Assembly: GCF_002205675.1 (NCBI RefSeq)
Contig: NZ_NISK01000002.1
Coordinates: 640,876-704,875, forward strand
Length of the DNA: 64,000 bases
Source of the DNA: Sphingopyxis bauzanensis
GTDB lineage: Bacteria; Pseudomonadota; Alphaproteobacteria; Sphingomonadales; Sphingomonadaceae
Direction of reading: 5' to 3'
Shown here: positions 8,876-18,003 of the stretch, one piece after another
How positions within the stretch are numbered: position 1 is the first letter of the stretch
Layout: each line of letters begins with the position of its first letter
Made by a program: the position numbers and the translations under genes
Notes under the pieces: generated by a model
The model's input: the letters and a program-made list of their open reading frames with translations, nothing else
Databases searched by the model: none
What the model was told of the DNA's origin: nothing

Positions 8876-9664
8876 TCAAGCATGACCGGACTCGACCATT
8901 CGCACCTGCCGGCAACCGCCAGATCGATCGAAGCCGTGCGCCGCCGCCGCAATCGAGGATCCTTGACGGCGATTTTCGACCAAAGCCGAGAGCAGTGACC
9001 GCTCGTCGGGCCGGTGCGATATCCGGGCCGTAATTCGAGGAAGCGCCCGGAAGGGCTCGGCCGCTGCGGGAGAGATACAATGCGCCACCCCCGTCCAGTC
9101 CGGCATATCCGCGCCGAGCCAGCGCGCGACATGCCGTCCCGCGCGCGGCGAATGAACAATGATATGTCCGATCGCCTCGAGACGGCCCGCGATCCATTCC
9201 AAGTCTCGTGGATCGCTCTCCTCGATGTCGTAAACCGGCAGGCGTCTGACGCGGTAGGAGGAGCCGAGCATGGCAGCCAGATTGCCAGCCGGGCTAACCG
9301 CTCCCACATGAAGAATCTCGGCCGGGGCGTTAAGGCCCAGCCGGATCGCGCCGCACAGATCGGCAATGTTGCCCGCCGCCGAGGTCACGCGGCTGTAGCC
9401 GCGCCCCCGCGCAAAGCGCGCGCTATGGTCGCCGACGGCGAACACGGGGAGATTGGCAAGCGCCGGAGAAAAGCGGTGCATCCTGACGCCGTTCAGGCTC
9501 GTGAACACGAGGGCGTCCGGTACTGCCGTGAGCGGCCGAGCCGGCATCGCAACAACGCGCAGCGCGGGAGCGCTCAGTGGATCATAGCCGGCCCCGGCGA
9601 GGCGTTTGGCCGTCAACCGGTTGAAGGGGTCGGTACGCGTTACCCAAACCAGCTCCTTGGTCAT
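8876..9664 (-). CDS. hemD: Uroporphyrinogen-III synthase family protein
   Basis: A 262-aa protein with the two-lobed HemD layout. HemD cyclises hydroxymethylbilane to uroporphyrinogen III in tetrapyrrole synthesis. The family is poorly conserved, but the characteristic places are present: DALVFTSLNGVR at about residue 50, PVFAVGDHSARFA near 75, EILHVGAVSPAGN near 115, and IIVHSPRAGR near 170. The start at 9664 overlaps the upstream gene by 4 bp (ATGA). No hemC or other tetrapyrrole gene is nearby, so this may be a second or relocated copy. The assignment is by motif recognition only. Confidence 0.78.
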   Translation of the reverse strand: MTKELVWVTRTDPFNRLTAKRLAGAGYDPLSAPALRVVAMPARPLTAVPDALVFTSLNGVRMHRFSPALANLPVFAVGDHSARFARGRGYSRVTSAAGNIADLCGAIRLGLNAPAEILHVGAVSPAGNLAAMLGSSYRVRRLPVYDIEESDPRDLEWIAGRLEAIGHIIVHSPRAGRHVARWLGADMPDWTGVAHCISPAAAEPFRALPRITARISHRPDERSLLSALVENRRQGSSIAAAAHGFDRSGGCRQVRMVESGHA

Positions 9665-10005
9665 TGCGGAGCCATCGCGCGCGTCGCGCTTCGCCAATAG
9701 GAATCGACGCATCGCGCCAAGAAGGCAACTGGTAAAGATGCACCGAGCACGTCCTTCAGCAACGGGACGAGATTGTCGCCGAAAAGGCTGTACGCCGAAC
9801 GCGGGAACCCGCGTGCGGCCGCCTCGGGAGCTGGTCGTCCTTGATAGGCGGCAATCGTCATGTCCAGCAAACTGTCGGCGGCGGCAGCGCCGGTCGGGGC
9901 ATCGATATCGGCTCCGACGAGCAAGGGCGTGGCGGCTGCGACGAACGCAGCACGTCGCGTTTGCAAAAGACCGAAAGCCTCGGCTTCGGAAATCGGGGTA
10001 TCCAT
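9661..10005 (-). CDS. Hypothetical protein translationally coupled to hemD-like gene
   Basis: A 114-aa Ala-rich, probably soluble helical protein that I do not recognise. Its stop overlaps the hemD-like start by 4 bp, so the two are made together and may act together. The region from 10006 to 10284 upstream is free of genes and should carry the promoter. It contains a short hairpin (AACCCGC / GCGGGTT, about 10038-10055). Confidence 0.65.
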   Translation of the reverse strand: MDTPISEAEAFGLLQTRRAAFVAAATPLLVGADIDAPTGAAAADSLLDMTIAAYQGRPAPEAAARGFPRSAYSLFGDNLVPLLKDVLGASLPVAFLARCVDSYWRSATRAMAPQ

Positions 10006-10284
10006 TATAAACTCCGGGCGTAAAGACGCCGTTCTGAACCCGCAGTCGCGGGTTTCCTCTTTGAGAAATGATCGGGGAGGATCCGAGTCGGATCCAGCTA
10101 TCGAGCCTCGGGAACGGCCCCGTCTCGCGTCAGGCGGAGGGGCGGCGATCCGAGGCTAACCCGCGCGTCAGCAGGCTGCCAGCATGGGCAAGGAAACGGA
10201 GAAACATACGAAAGATCATGCCGTCTTATAGCATGACGGCATGAAAGGGCCAAATCAGCCGCCTCCAACGGCCCCGACGCGCAA

Positions 10285-10731
10285 TTACATCCTGCGGTGG
10301 CTGCGCATGGCGAAGCTCGACGTGATGCGCGCCACGCCAGGCAATCGCGACAGAACGTCGCGATGGAAGGCGCCATAATCATCGATGCCGCCGATCTTGA
10401 CACGCAGAATATAATCGCCGTCGCCGGTCATCAGGAACCACTCCTGGATTTCCGCGTGCCGGCGGAGCGCGGCCTCGAACCGCAACAGATACTCCTCCGA
10501 CTGACGCTCGAGTTCCACCTGCACGATCGCCACCATGCCTTCGTCCGCCGAGCCCCCCGCGACGATCGTCGTATAGCCCTGGATCACCCCCGACTGTTCC
10601 AGGAGACGCACACGGCGCAGGCATGCGGAGGGGGAAAGCCCGACCTCTGCAGCGAGGTCGCTGTTCGTGATCCGCGCATTCAGTCGCAGACTGTTAAGGA
10701 TACGGCGATCGGGAGCATCCAAGGCTGGCAC
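10285..10731 (-). CDS. Lrp/AsnC family transcriptional regulator, probable regulator of the D-alanine catabolic genes
   Basis: A 148-aa one-domain-plus-RAM protein: an N-terminal winged helix-turn-helix (LDAPDRRILNSLRLNARI, then SDLAAEVGLSPSACLRRV) and a C-terminal ligand-binding RAM domain (GYTTIVAG to the end). I chose the GTG at 10731 because GGAGGA lies five bases upstream. The longer frame to 10767 adds 12 residues not typical of the family. The gene is divergent from alr-dadA-ridA, 120 bp away, the standard arrangement in which an Lrp-type activator responds to alanine and controls D-amino-acid catabolism. That role is inferred from position. Confidence 0.9.
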   Translation of the reverse strand: MPALDAPDRRILNSLRLNARITNSDLAAEVGLSPSACLRRVRLLEQSGVIQGYTTIVAGGSADEGMVAIVQVELERQSEEYLLRFEAALRRHAEIQEWFLMTGDGDYILRVKIGGIDDYGAFHRDVLSRLPGVARITSSFAMRSHRRM

Positions 10732-10851
10732 AAGATTCCTCCATCTGATCGCAGATCCTGCCACCAAACCGCCAATTTAACACCAATCTTAGTGGATTCG
10801 GCGAAAAATTGCGCATGACACGCGTTATCCTCGAGTGCGAGGGAGATCAAA

Positions 10852-11991
10852 TTGGAATCGCCAGCGCCGCCCCACTCGAGCCGCCTCATCATCGATTGCG
10901 ATGCGATCGCGGCGAACTACCTTCGCCTCGTTGAGCATGTCGCGCCGGCAAAGTGCGGAGCGGTCATCAAGGCGAATGCATATGGCCTGGGCGTAGCGGA
11001 GGTGGCGGCCGCTCTTCTCCATTCCGGCTGCCGCAGCTTCTTCGTCGCCCGGTTGGGCGAGGCCGAGCAGCTTCGCCGTATCGCAGGATCGGGTTTCGAC
11101 ATCACCATCCTCAATGGCCTCGACCCGGGAAGCGAGGCGGCCTGCGCCGATGCGGGTTTCATTCCTGCCCTGAATTCGGCCTCGCAACTCGCCGCCTGGC
11201 GAGCACACGCACGATCTGCCGCGCGCCCCTTGCCCGCCGCGCTTCAGATCGACACCGGCATGTCGCGCCTCGGTTTATCTCACGATGCGGCGCTGGAAGC
11301 TGCGAACGACCCCGTTTTGGCAAAGGAGGTCGACCTCAAGCTTCTGATGACCCACCTCGCCTGCGGCGACGAGCCCGCGCGCGGAGTAAATAGCGAACAG
11401 CTGCGCCGGTTCGAGGCGATCGCCGCGCATTTCCCGGGCGTGCCGAAGTCGATCTCGAATAGTGCGGGCGCCTTCCTCCCAAGCACCTTCCACCGCGAAT
11501 TGGTCCGTGCTGGCGTCGCGCTGTTCGGCGTCGCTCCCGTGCCGGAGGCCATGAGCCTGCAGCCCGTGGTGCGCCTTGAAGCCCGGATCCTTCAGATCCG
11601 CAACATCGAGGCAGGCACCAGGGTCGGCTATGGTCTCGAGCATATTGCGCCAGCGTCTCAGTGGCTTGCGACGATCGCGATGGGCTATGCCGATGGCTGG
11701 CCGCGGAGCCTCAGCGGTAAAGGTGCGGCCTGGCATAAGGGCGTACGACTTCCCATTGTCGGCCGCATTTCGATGGACAGCCTCACGATCGATATCAGCG
11801 CGCTCGGCGAAGACCGTTTGACGGAAGGAGATTTCGTGGAGTTGCTCGGCCCCGCGCAATCGCTCGCGGATGTCGCGCGCGATGCCAACACCATCACTTA
11901 TGAAATACTGACGGGACTTGGACTGCGACATGCTCGCTTTGTCATCGAGAAAGGCCGGATGCGAGCCGTGCACAAACGAGCAGCGGCATGA
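10852..11991 (+). CDS. alr: Alanine racemase, catabolic type
   Basis: A 379-aa PLP enzyme that interconverts L- and D-alanine. The N-terminal TIM barrel carries the PLP lysine in [11 protein letters not shown] (about residue 40). DTGMSRLG and the C-terminal beta domain with GRISMD follow; the catalytic tyrosine lies in RVGYGLEH. The start is a TTG with GGGAGA six bases upstream; no ATG fits the N-terminus. The stop overlaps dadA by 4 bp. Coupling to D-amino-acid dehydrogenase and RidA points to the catabolic (DadX-like) role rather than cell-wall supply. Confidence 0.95.
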   Translation: MESPAPPHSSRLIIDCDAIAANYLRLVEHVAPAKCGAVIKANAYGLGVAEVAAALLHSGCRSFFVARLGEAEQLRRIAGSGFDITILNGLDPGSEAACADAGFIPALNSASQLAAWRAHARSAARPLPAALQIDTGMSRLGLSHDAALEAANDPVLAKEVDLKLLMTHLACGDEPARGVNSEQLRRFEAIAAHFPGVPKSISNSAGAFLPSTFHRELVRAGVALFGVAPVPEAMSLQPVVRLEARILQIRNIEAGTRVGYGLEHIAPASQWLATIAMGYADGWPRSLSGKGAAWHKGVRLPIVGRISMDSLTIDISALGEDRLTEGDFVELLGPAQSLADVARDANTITYEILTGLGLRHARFVIEKGRMRAVHKRAAA

Positions 11992-13244
11992 GAATCATTG
12001 TCCTCGGCGCAGGTGTGGTCGGCGTAACCTCGGCATTTTATCTTGCCGAAGCAGGACATGAGGTCGTGCTGGTTGATCGGCAACCGGGGCCCGCGCTCGA
12101 GACGAGCTTCGCCAATGCCGGGGAAATTTCGCCCGGCTATGCGTCGCCCTGGGCGGCGCCCGGCATTCCGGTCAAGGCAATGCGCTGGCTGTTCATGAAG
12201 CATGCGCCGCTGATTATGAGCCCCCGAATCGATATGGCGATGCTGCGGTGGATCTTCGCTATGCTACGAAACTGCACGCCCGCCCGCTATGCGCTCAACA
12301 AGAGTCGCATGGTGCGGCTTGCTGAATACAGCCGCGACGAGTTGATCGCGCTGCGTGGACGGCTAACGCTCGACTATGACCAGCGCTCATTGGGCACGCT
12401 CCAACTTTTCCGGACCCAGGAGCAGTACGACGACAGCGCGGACGATATCGCGGTGCTTCAGCGCTACGGCGTCGCGTATGAACTGCTCGGCCGCGACGGC
12501 TGCGTCGATGCCGAGCCCGGTCTCTCCGCCGCGCAGGGCCGCTTCGTCGGTGGCCTTCGCCTCCCCGCCGACGAGACCGGCGATTGTCACCTGTTCACCC
12601 GCCAACTTGCCGGTCTCCTCCCCGCGATGGGGGTTGAGCTGCGCTATGACACGCCTATCGCCGGGCTCGATATGCGCGCGGGTCGCGTTGAAAGTGTCCG
12701 GACCGCTGCCGGATTGATCCGCGGCGACGCCTATCTGGTGGCGCTGGCCAGCCACTCCCCGCCCCTCCTCCGTCAGGCCGGGCTCTCGCTGCCGGTCTAT
12801 CCCGTGAAGGGCTATTCGATCACCCTGCCCGTCGCCGACGCCGCGCGCGCGCCGGTGTCGACCCTGCTCGATGAAAGCTACAAGATCGCGATCACGCGGC
12901 TCGGCGACCGAATCCGGGTCGGGGGCATGGCCGAACTCTCGGGCTTCGATGACCGGCTGCCAGCCCAGCGCGAAGCGACTCTGCGCCATTCGCTGGGCGA
13001 CCTGTTCCCCGGGGGAGCCGACATGGCCGCGCCATCGCAGTTCTGGAGCGGATTTCGGCCAATGACGCCCGACAGCACCCCGATCATTGGTACCACGCCG
13101 GTCGCGAACCTATTTCTCAACACCGGACACGGGACGTTGGGCTGGACGATGGCGTGCGGGTCGGGACGCCTTGTTGCATCGCTGATCGGCGGCGAGCCTC
13201 CGCCGATTGACCCTGCCGGTTTCGGCATCGAACGCTACATGTAA
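11988..13244 (+). CDS. dadA: D-amino-acid dehydrogenase small subunit-type FAD enzyme
   Basis: A 418-aa DAO-family flavoprotein that oxidises D-alanine to pyruvate and ammonia at the membrane. The N-terminus is a Rossmann dinucleotide fold ([20 protein letters not shown]). The [15 protein letters not shown] and [18 protein letters not shown] segments are typical of DadA. It overlaps alr by 4 bp and is followed 20 bp later by a RidA gene, which would clear the enamine/imine intermediates. Confidence 0.95.
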   Translation: MRIIVLGAGVVGVTSAFYLAEAGHEVVLVDRQPGPALETSFANAGEISPGYASPWAAPGIPVKAMRWLFMKHAPLIMSPRIDMAMLRWIFAMLRNCTPARYALNKSRMVRLAEYSRDELIALRGRLTLDYDQRSLGTLQLFRTQEQYDDSADDIAVLQRYGVAYELLGRDGCVDAEPGLSAAQGRFVGGLRLPADETGDCHLFTRQLAGLLPAMGVELRYDTPIAGLDMRAGRVESVRTAAGLIRGDAYLVALASHSPPLLRQAGLSLPVYPVKGYSITLPVADAARAPVSTLLDESYKIAITRLGDRIRVGGMAELSGFDDRLPAQREATLRHSLGDLFPGGADMAAPSQFWSGFRPMTPDSTPIIGTTPVANLFLNTGHGTLGWTMACGSGRLVASLIGGEPPPIDPAGFGIERYM

Positions 13245-13264
13245 ACCATGAGGAAAGGCATATT

Positions 13265-13612
13265 ATGACTATCGAACGACTTCATTCGGGGCCGCGCATG
13301 AGCCAGGCGGTGATCCATAACGGGCTTGTCTATCTCGCCGGCCAGATCGGCGCGCCCGGCGAGGATACGGCTGCGCAAACGAATGCGGTGCTCGACAAGA
13401 TCGACACCCTCCTCGCCGAGGCGGGGACCGACAAGTCGCATATTCTGACGGCGACGATCTGGCTCGCCGACATGGAAGACTTCGGCGCGATGAACGCGGT
13501 CTGGGACCAATGGATCGGCGGCGCCAACGCTCCTGCCCGCGCCACCGGCGAAGTGATGCTCGCGACGCCGGACTACCGCGTCGAGATCATCGTGACCGCC
13601 GCCCTTCCCTGA
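13265..13612 (+). CDS. ridA: RidA family reactive imine/enamine deaminase
   Basis: A 115-aa YjgF/YER057c/UK114 protein. The family hydrolyses 2-aminoacrylate-like intermediates released by PLP and flavin enzymes. Motifs: VYLAGQIG near residue 22 and the R-x-x-V-E-I-I-V type C-terminal strand. The position-105 arginine of active RidA is matched by R in PDYRVEI. A good ribosome site (GAGGAAAGG) precedes the ATG. Its place as the third gene after alr and dadA fits protection against imines made by DadA. Confidence 0.92.
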   Translation: MTIERLHSGPRMSQAVIHNGLVYLAGQIGAPGEDTAAQTNAVLDKIDTLLAEAGTDKSHILTATIWLADMEDFGAMNAVWDQWIGGANAPARATGEVMLATPDYRVEIIVTAALP

Positions 13613-13928
13613 CCGCAGCCGGGCTGCCCTACACGGCTAGTTGCGGCGGCCCACAACCCGGAAGCGGTGCCGCCGCGGCCCGCCGCGTCGGCCGGCCTTG
13701 GCTGCCGCGGTTGACTCGACACTCGATGCGGCCCATCATACCGCCATGCATCATGCACAGCATCTATGCCGTTTTCGAACCGAAAGTGGACAGCTTCTCG
13801 CGGGCTAGTTGCCCCCGGTCACATGTGCTTTGCGCTCCTGACCCGGGGGCCATCCTTTCAAAATTCGCCACGCTGAATATTCTATGAGCGCCCCTTTGTG
13901 CGCGCGCTCGCCCGTGAAAGTAAGAAAC

Positions 13929-14339
13929 ATGACAAAAATGAAACATTCCAAACGCCCTCCTATCCATATGATTGACAGTGAAGCCGATGTGCTGGGCGAT
14001 CTGGCGCTCGCGGCTGCCGAACGGTCGCCCCAGGTGTCCGCGATGTTGCTCGACGAGATGACACGTGCGAAATTTTACAGTCGCGAGCGAATTCCGGCTG
14101 ACGTTGTCATCATGGGGGCGACGGTTGAGTTCAATGACGCCCATGGCTCGACCCGCTCAGTGAAACTCGTCTTTCCGAAGGACGCTGACATCTCCGACGG
14201 CCGCATTTCGATCCTGACGCCGGTCGGCGCCGGATTGATCGGCCTCCGCGAGGGCCACTCGATCTTGTGGCCGGACCGCGAAGGTCATGAACGCGAGTTG
14301 ACGATCGTGCGCGTGCGGCAGGAGGTCAGCGCACCATGA
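13929..14339 (+). CDS. rnk: Rnk-like GreA/GreB C-terminal domain protein
   Basis: A 136-aa protein matching the regulator of nucleoside diphosphate kinase (Rnk) family, which binds RNA polymerase through a GreA-type C-terminal domain. The domain begins near residue 50 (VIMGATVEFNDA) and runs through LTPVGAGLIGLREGHSI. I preferred the ATG at 13929 over one at 13884 because it gives the usual family length and the extra 15 residues look unrelated. It lies just upstream of a universal stress gene on the same strand. The regulatory role is inferred from the family. Confidence 0.82.
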   Translation: MTKMKHSKRPPIHMIDSEADVLGDLALAAAERSPQVSAMLLDEMTRAKFYSRERIPADVVIMGATVEFNDAHGSTRSVKLVFPKDADISDGRISILTPVGAGLIGLREGHSILWPDREGHERELTIVRVRQEVSAP

Positions 14340-14417
14340 ATCACGATTTGCGGTCGGAAAGCGAGGTTCGCACAATCGCCTTTAGACCGGCCGCGACGTC
14401 TTGACTGGAGTCCTCAA

Positions 14418-15287
14418 ATGATCGCCGAATCAACGTCGCCCCGCAGAATCCTTCTAGCAACGGACCTCAGCTGCCGCAGCGACCGCGCCCTCGATCGAGC
14501 CTTCGCGCTCGCAGAGCAGTGGGCGGCGGAGCTGATCGCCGTCACGGTTGCGGAAACGACGGCGACCGATATGCTCGACGAGCGCCCCCGCAAATGGCGC
14601 CGTCAGGCCGATACGACCGAGCGCATGCGCTGGCGGCTTGCGCGCGATGTGGGAGGAAAAGCGACCAATATCCGGATGATCGTCGCGGAGGGAGAAGCTG
14701 CATCTGCGATAAGCGCGATCGCGCAGCGCGAGCAATGCGACTTGATCGTGACGGGCTTTGGCCATGACGCGACGCTGGGCCGCATCTTCTTGGGTAGTAC
14801 CGTCGATCGGCTTGTGCGGGAAACCCGCATTCCCATTCTTGTCGTCCGCGAACGAACGGCCGGCGCCTATGCCCGGGTGCTGGCAACAACCGACGCGTCG
14901 GAGGAGTCGCTGGAGGCCTTGCGCGTGGCCTCGGCTCTTTTCCCCGCGGCCGCGCTCACTCTCTTCCATGCCTTTGATTATCCTTACTCGAGCCTGATTG
15001 ACGATCGCGACTTCTCGCACGAGACGGGACTAAAAGAAGCGGAATTGAACCAGCTTCTGCAGAGTGGGACATTTCAGCGCGACCCTCTAAAGCAAGCGGT
15101 CAAGACGGTCGCCCGATTTGGTTCCCCCGAAGCGCTGCTGCCCGACTATGTCGAGGATCATTGCATCGACCTCACGGTGGTTGGCAGCAACGGCCATGGA
15201 GCATTGTTTGATGCCTTGGTTGGCAGCACCCACCGCAAGCTTCTCGATACACTGGAGGGGGATATGCTCATCGTGCGCGAGAGCTGA
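14418..15287 (+). CDS. Tandem-domain universal stress protein
   Basis: A 289-aa protein with two UspA domains (about residues 8-145 and 150-289). Each ends in the nucleotide-binding pattern with GST: GFGHDATLGRIFLGSTVDRL and GSNGHGALFDALVGSTHRKL. GGAG lies seven bases before the ATG. Such proteins are induced in growth arrest or stress and bind ATP or AMP. The stop abuts the end of a convergent pseudogene. Confidence 0.92.
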   Translation: MIAESTSPRRILLATDLSCRSDRALDRAFALAEQWAAELIAVTVAETTATDMLDERPRKWRRQADTTERMRWRLARDVGGKATNIRMIVAEGEAASAISAIAQREQCDLIVTGFGHDATLGRIFLGSTVDRLVRETRIPILVVRERTAGAYARVLATTDASEESLEALRVASALFPAAALTLFHAFDYPYSSLIDDRDFSHETGLKEAELNQLLQSGTFQRDPLKQAVKTVARFGSPEALLPDYVEDHCIDLTVVGSNGHGALFDALVGSTHRKLLDTLEGDMLIVRES

Positions 15288-16068
15288 TCAGGTCCGGGGA
15301 TGGCTCGCAGCATCGCGGCCGCCCGCAAATATCCCTCCCAAAACCAGCATCGCGGCCAGGATTGCAGCGACTCCAACCGGCGCCGCCTGACCATTGGCCG
15401 CATAATGGCGACCAAAGCCCACAGAAAGGTTATGGCGTAGGCGAGGTTCCCTCTGCCGCGCGCGACCGCGAACGCCGCGAGCGCGCCGCCAAGAAGGAGC
15501 ACTGCTGCGCCGATCAGCGGAGCGGCGGCATCGCTGGCCTCAATACCGTGAAAGCGCAGGCTCGCGCTGATGTTCACGATCGATGCGGCGGTCAGCCACG
15601 CGGCAAGCACGCTGAGCGGAACAACGACACCCCCGATTTCAGCCGGTGTGGGCTTCGAATTCCACGATGAGATCTGGCGGCAGATTACCAGCAGGCATGC
15701 CGGCGTCCACAAGATGATCACGGCCGAAATGGCGCTAAGACCGAAGAACTGCGTGTAGGCCGCCCAAAACGCATTGCCGAGAAACGCAACCGCGGCCGGC
15801 CAACGGAGAGTTGAGAGCAGAGTATTTTCACGCTGCGAGGGCACGAGCTGAAAAAACGCGAACACAATCGAGCCCGCATAGAGCGGGCCCCATATGGAAA
15901 AGGCCTAGCCCGCGGGCATTAGCAGCGTGCGGACCGAATCAGACTGCGATCCGATGGGCGACCCATGCCAAGTTCGGGAAGTAGTGGAGTTAGGATCTGC
16001 AGACAGGCGCACGCGACAACAGCAACTACGGCGAGCGTCGATGCGCCTCGATCGCTGGTACGGGTCAT
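15288..16068 (-). pseudogene. Decayed multi-pass membrane protein gene (TspO/tryptophan-rich-sensory-protein-like)
   Basis: Reading the minus strand, one protein of about 260 residues can be rebuilt across three frames. It starts at the ATG at 16068 (MTRTSDRG). A one-base deletion in a G run near 15960 shifts the frame. A TAG near 15907 replaces what is probably tryptophan in a GWAFSIWGPLYAGS context. A second one-base deletion near 15403 shifts the frame again, and the natural stop is at 15288-15290. The rebuilt protein has six or so hydrophobic helices. AFSIWGPLYAG and the repeated Trp residues recall TspO/MBR-type sensory proteins, but this family call is tentative. Three independent lesions argue for true decay; the two single-base deletions alone could have been sequencing errors. 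Confidence 0.75.
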
Positions 16069-16117
16069 CGCGGGATTACCATTCCGCGCGCGATTGGTTG
16101 CGGTCAACCCGTTCGCG

Positions 16118-16609
16118 CTACCGGTCCGCGTGTCGCTCGGCGACCGGATAACCTTTAAAGACCTTCGGCTTGTCCATGAGCACATGGGTCGTCACACTGC
16201 CGACTCCATAGTCCCCGCCAACCAGCGCTTCGCGAAGCTCGGTCCAATGCTGCATATTGCGGACGACGATCTTCAGAAGATAGTCGATACGGCCGCTTAC
16301 ATGCGAGGCCTCGACGATTTCCGGTGTCGCCGACAGCACGCCTTCAAAACGTGCCTGCTCGTCGGGCGCCCGTCCCTCGAGCGTGATCTCGACGAACAGG
16401 ACAAGGCCTACATCGACGCAAAAAGGGTCAAGACGAGCGTGATAGCCCTGAATGATGCCGAGAGCTTCGAGCCGACGCACGCGCGCGAGGCAGGCGCTCG
16501 GCGACAATGCAATGCGCGAAGCGAGCGCCTGGTTGGTGAGTCGCGCCTCATCTTGGAGATGCCGCAGAATCTTTCGGTCGATGCGGTCGAGTGAATAATC
16601 GTTGGCCAT
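16118..16609 (-). CDS. Lrp/AsnC family transcriptional regulator (second copy)
   Basis: A 163-aa regulator: N-terminal helix-turn-helix (LDRIDRKILRHLQDEARLTN, then ALSPSACLARVRRL) and C-terminal RAM domain (GYHARLDPF onward). It resembles but does not duplicate the regulator at 10285. Its tail (VFKGYPVAERHADR) is slightly longer than usual. It is divergent from a 32-aa membrane protein and upstream of the pseudogene at 15288-16068, either of which could have been its target. Confidence 0.9.
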   Translation of the reverse strand: MANDYSLDRIDRKILRHLQDEARLTNQALASRIALSPSACLARVRRLEALGIIQGYHARLDPFCVDVGLVLFVEITLEGRAPDEQARFEGVLSATPEIVEASHVSGRIDYLLKIVVRNMQHWTELREALVGGDYGVGSVTTHVLMDKPKVFKGYPVAERHADR

Positions 16610-16727
16610 AGCTCGGCACGACCGCAGAATCCGCGGCGCGCGTCAAGCTCTTCGACGCCACCTGCGGTGCGGGTACGGCTATATTTGCGCTCACACAGTA
16701 GGCTCACCATTATAAGGAGTATTCAGA

Positions 16728-16826
16728 ATGTCCGTCAGTGAAAATCTCTGGACGCTGATCTTTGCCATGATCGTCGCGGTTGGCCTCCCGACGACAATCC
16801 TTGCAGTGGCCCTCATCGCCAACTGA
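16728..16826 (+). CDS. 32-aa single-helix membrane peptide
   Basis: A short gene with a very good ribosome binding site (AAGGAG eight bases before the ATG). The peptide has a short polar N-terminus (MSVSENLW) followed by one hydrophobic helix (TLIFAMIVAVGLPTTILAVA). It is divergent from an Lrp-type regulator, 118 bp away, which suggests regulated expression. No family recognised. The strong ribosome site and clean hydrophobic profile support it; the short length limits confidence. Confidence 0.55.
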   Translation: MSVSENLWTLIFAMIVAVGLPTTILAVALIAN

Positions 16827-16989
16827 TCCCTGCGATCGTAGGCTGTCTCTATCTAGTCGCGAGCTTCCCCGGAGTCACCAACAGCTGGTTGCTTAGTTGG
16901 AACTGCGGCGTGATTCTCAGCTATTTTCTCCGTCGCCGGTGCGGCAGCCGATAAGCAGGGCCGGGCACTTCTCCAGCGCGCATCCGAAG

Positions 16990-18003
16990 TCAGTTCGCCG
17001 GGTCCCCGCCTTGAAGAAGGCTAAACAGGCCCCGGGCGACGCATAGGCTCGAATCGTTCGCGATCGTCACACTGAGACCGGTTCCGGCTTCGATCTTCTC
17101 CCGAAGCGCCGGCGTCGCCGCTCCGCCGCCGGTAAGCAGAATGCCTTGACCGAGAAGGTCCTTGCTCAACTCGGGCGGCGTTTGAGCAAGCACCTCAAGG
17201 ATAAGATCGACGATGTGCTGCGCATGTCGCTCGATCACTTCGGCAAACTCGATCGGCGCAATCCGGATGGCAGTTGGCAAACCCGACACGAGGCTCCGTC
17301 CCTTGACGTCAACAGGATCGGCTGCGCCGCCTCTCGAGCTAGCTTCGCCGATGGCATATTTGATGCGCTCGGCAGTGCCGCGGCCGACAAGCAGCTTATG
17401 ACCGACGTGAAGATAATCGATGATCGCAGCATCGAGTTCAGCGCCGCCACCGCGCAGCGAACGCGTGAGACATACCCCTCCTAGCGACAAGAGGGCGACC
17501 TCGGTGGTCCCTGCGCCGCAATCGACGATGATCGTTCCTTGCGGTGCTTCGATCTCCAGGTTCGCGCCGATCGCCGCAGCTAGCGGTTCCGGTACGAAGC
17601 AAACTGGGTTGAGCCCCGCATCCTGCGCGGCCGTCAGCATTGCGTTTCGTTCGGCTTGTGTCACGTCGGCGGGCAAGCCGATCATGACGCGCGGGGACCT
17701 AAACGAACGGCGTTTGATCGCTTGCGACGCCGCATAGCGAAGCAAATGTGTGGCGGCTTCGATATCCTGGAGAACCCCGCGCCGTAATGGTCGCCGCACG
17801 CGCATGCCCGCTGGCGTTCTGTCCGTCATCGCATAAACCGGCGCACCCGCAGCAACAAACCGCGGCCGATCGCGCAGTCCCGCGAGACAACAAAGCGAGG
17901 GTTCGTCAAATATGACGCCACCGTCGCGGTGGATCATGCGTACATTCGCGGTCCCGAAATCAATCGCGATTTCGGCCGGCCAGCCAGTGTGTTTCGAGGT
18001 CAT
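16990..18003 (-). CDS. MreB/actin-like ATPase, orphan paralogue
   Basis: A 337-aa MreB-family protein. MreB forms membrane-bound filaments that guide cell-wall synthesis. The actin-fold motifs are present: phosphate-1 AIDFGTANVRM, the PEPLAAAIGANL segment carrying the catalytic glutamate, phosphate-2 IIVDCGAGTTEVALLSLGG, and adenosine GILLTGGGA. Compared with housekeeping MreB, phosphate-2 has DCGAGTT where DIGGGTT is usual, and the IEEP motif reads VPEP. No mreC, mreD, mrdA or mrdB is adjacent. The start at 18003 has GAGGAT upstream; the longer frame to 18054 lacks support. Probably a divergent paralogue with a specialised role. Confidence 0.85.
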   Translation of the reverse strand: MTSKHTGWPAEIAIDFGTANVRMIHRDGGVIFDEPSLCCLAGLRDRPRFVAAGAPVYAMTDRTPAGMRVRRPLRRGVLQDIEAATHLLRYAASQAIKRRSFRSPRVMIGLPADVTQAERNAMLTAAQDAGLNPVCFVPEPLAAAIGANLEIEAPQGTIIVDCGAGTTEVALLSLGGVCLTRSLRGGGAELDAAIIDYLHVGHKLLVGRGTAERIKYAIGEASSRGGAADPVDVKGRSLVSGLPTAIRIAPIEFAEVIERHAQHIVDLILEVLAQTPPELSKDLLGQGILLTGGGAATPALREKIEAGTGLSVTIANDSSLCVARGLFSLLQGGDPAN

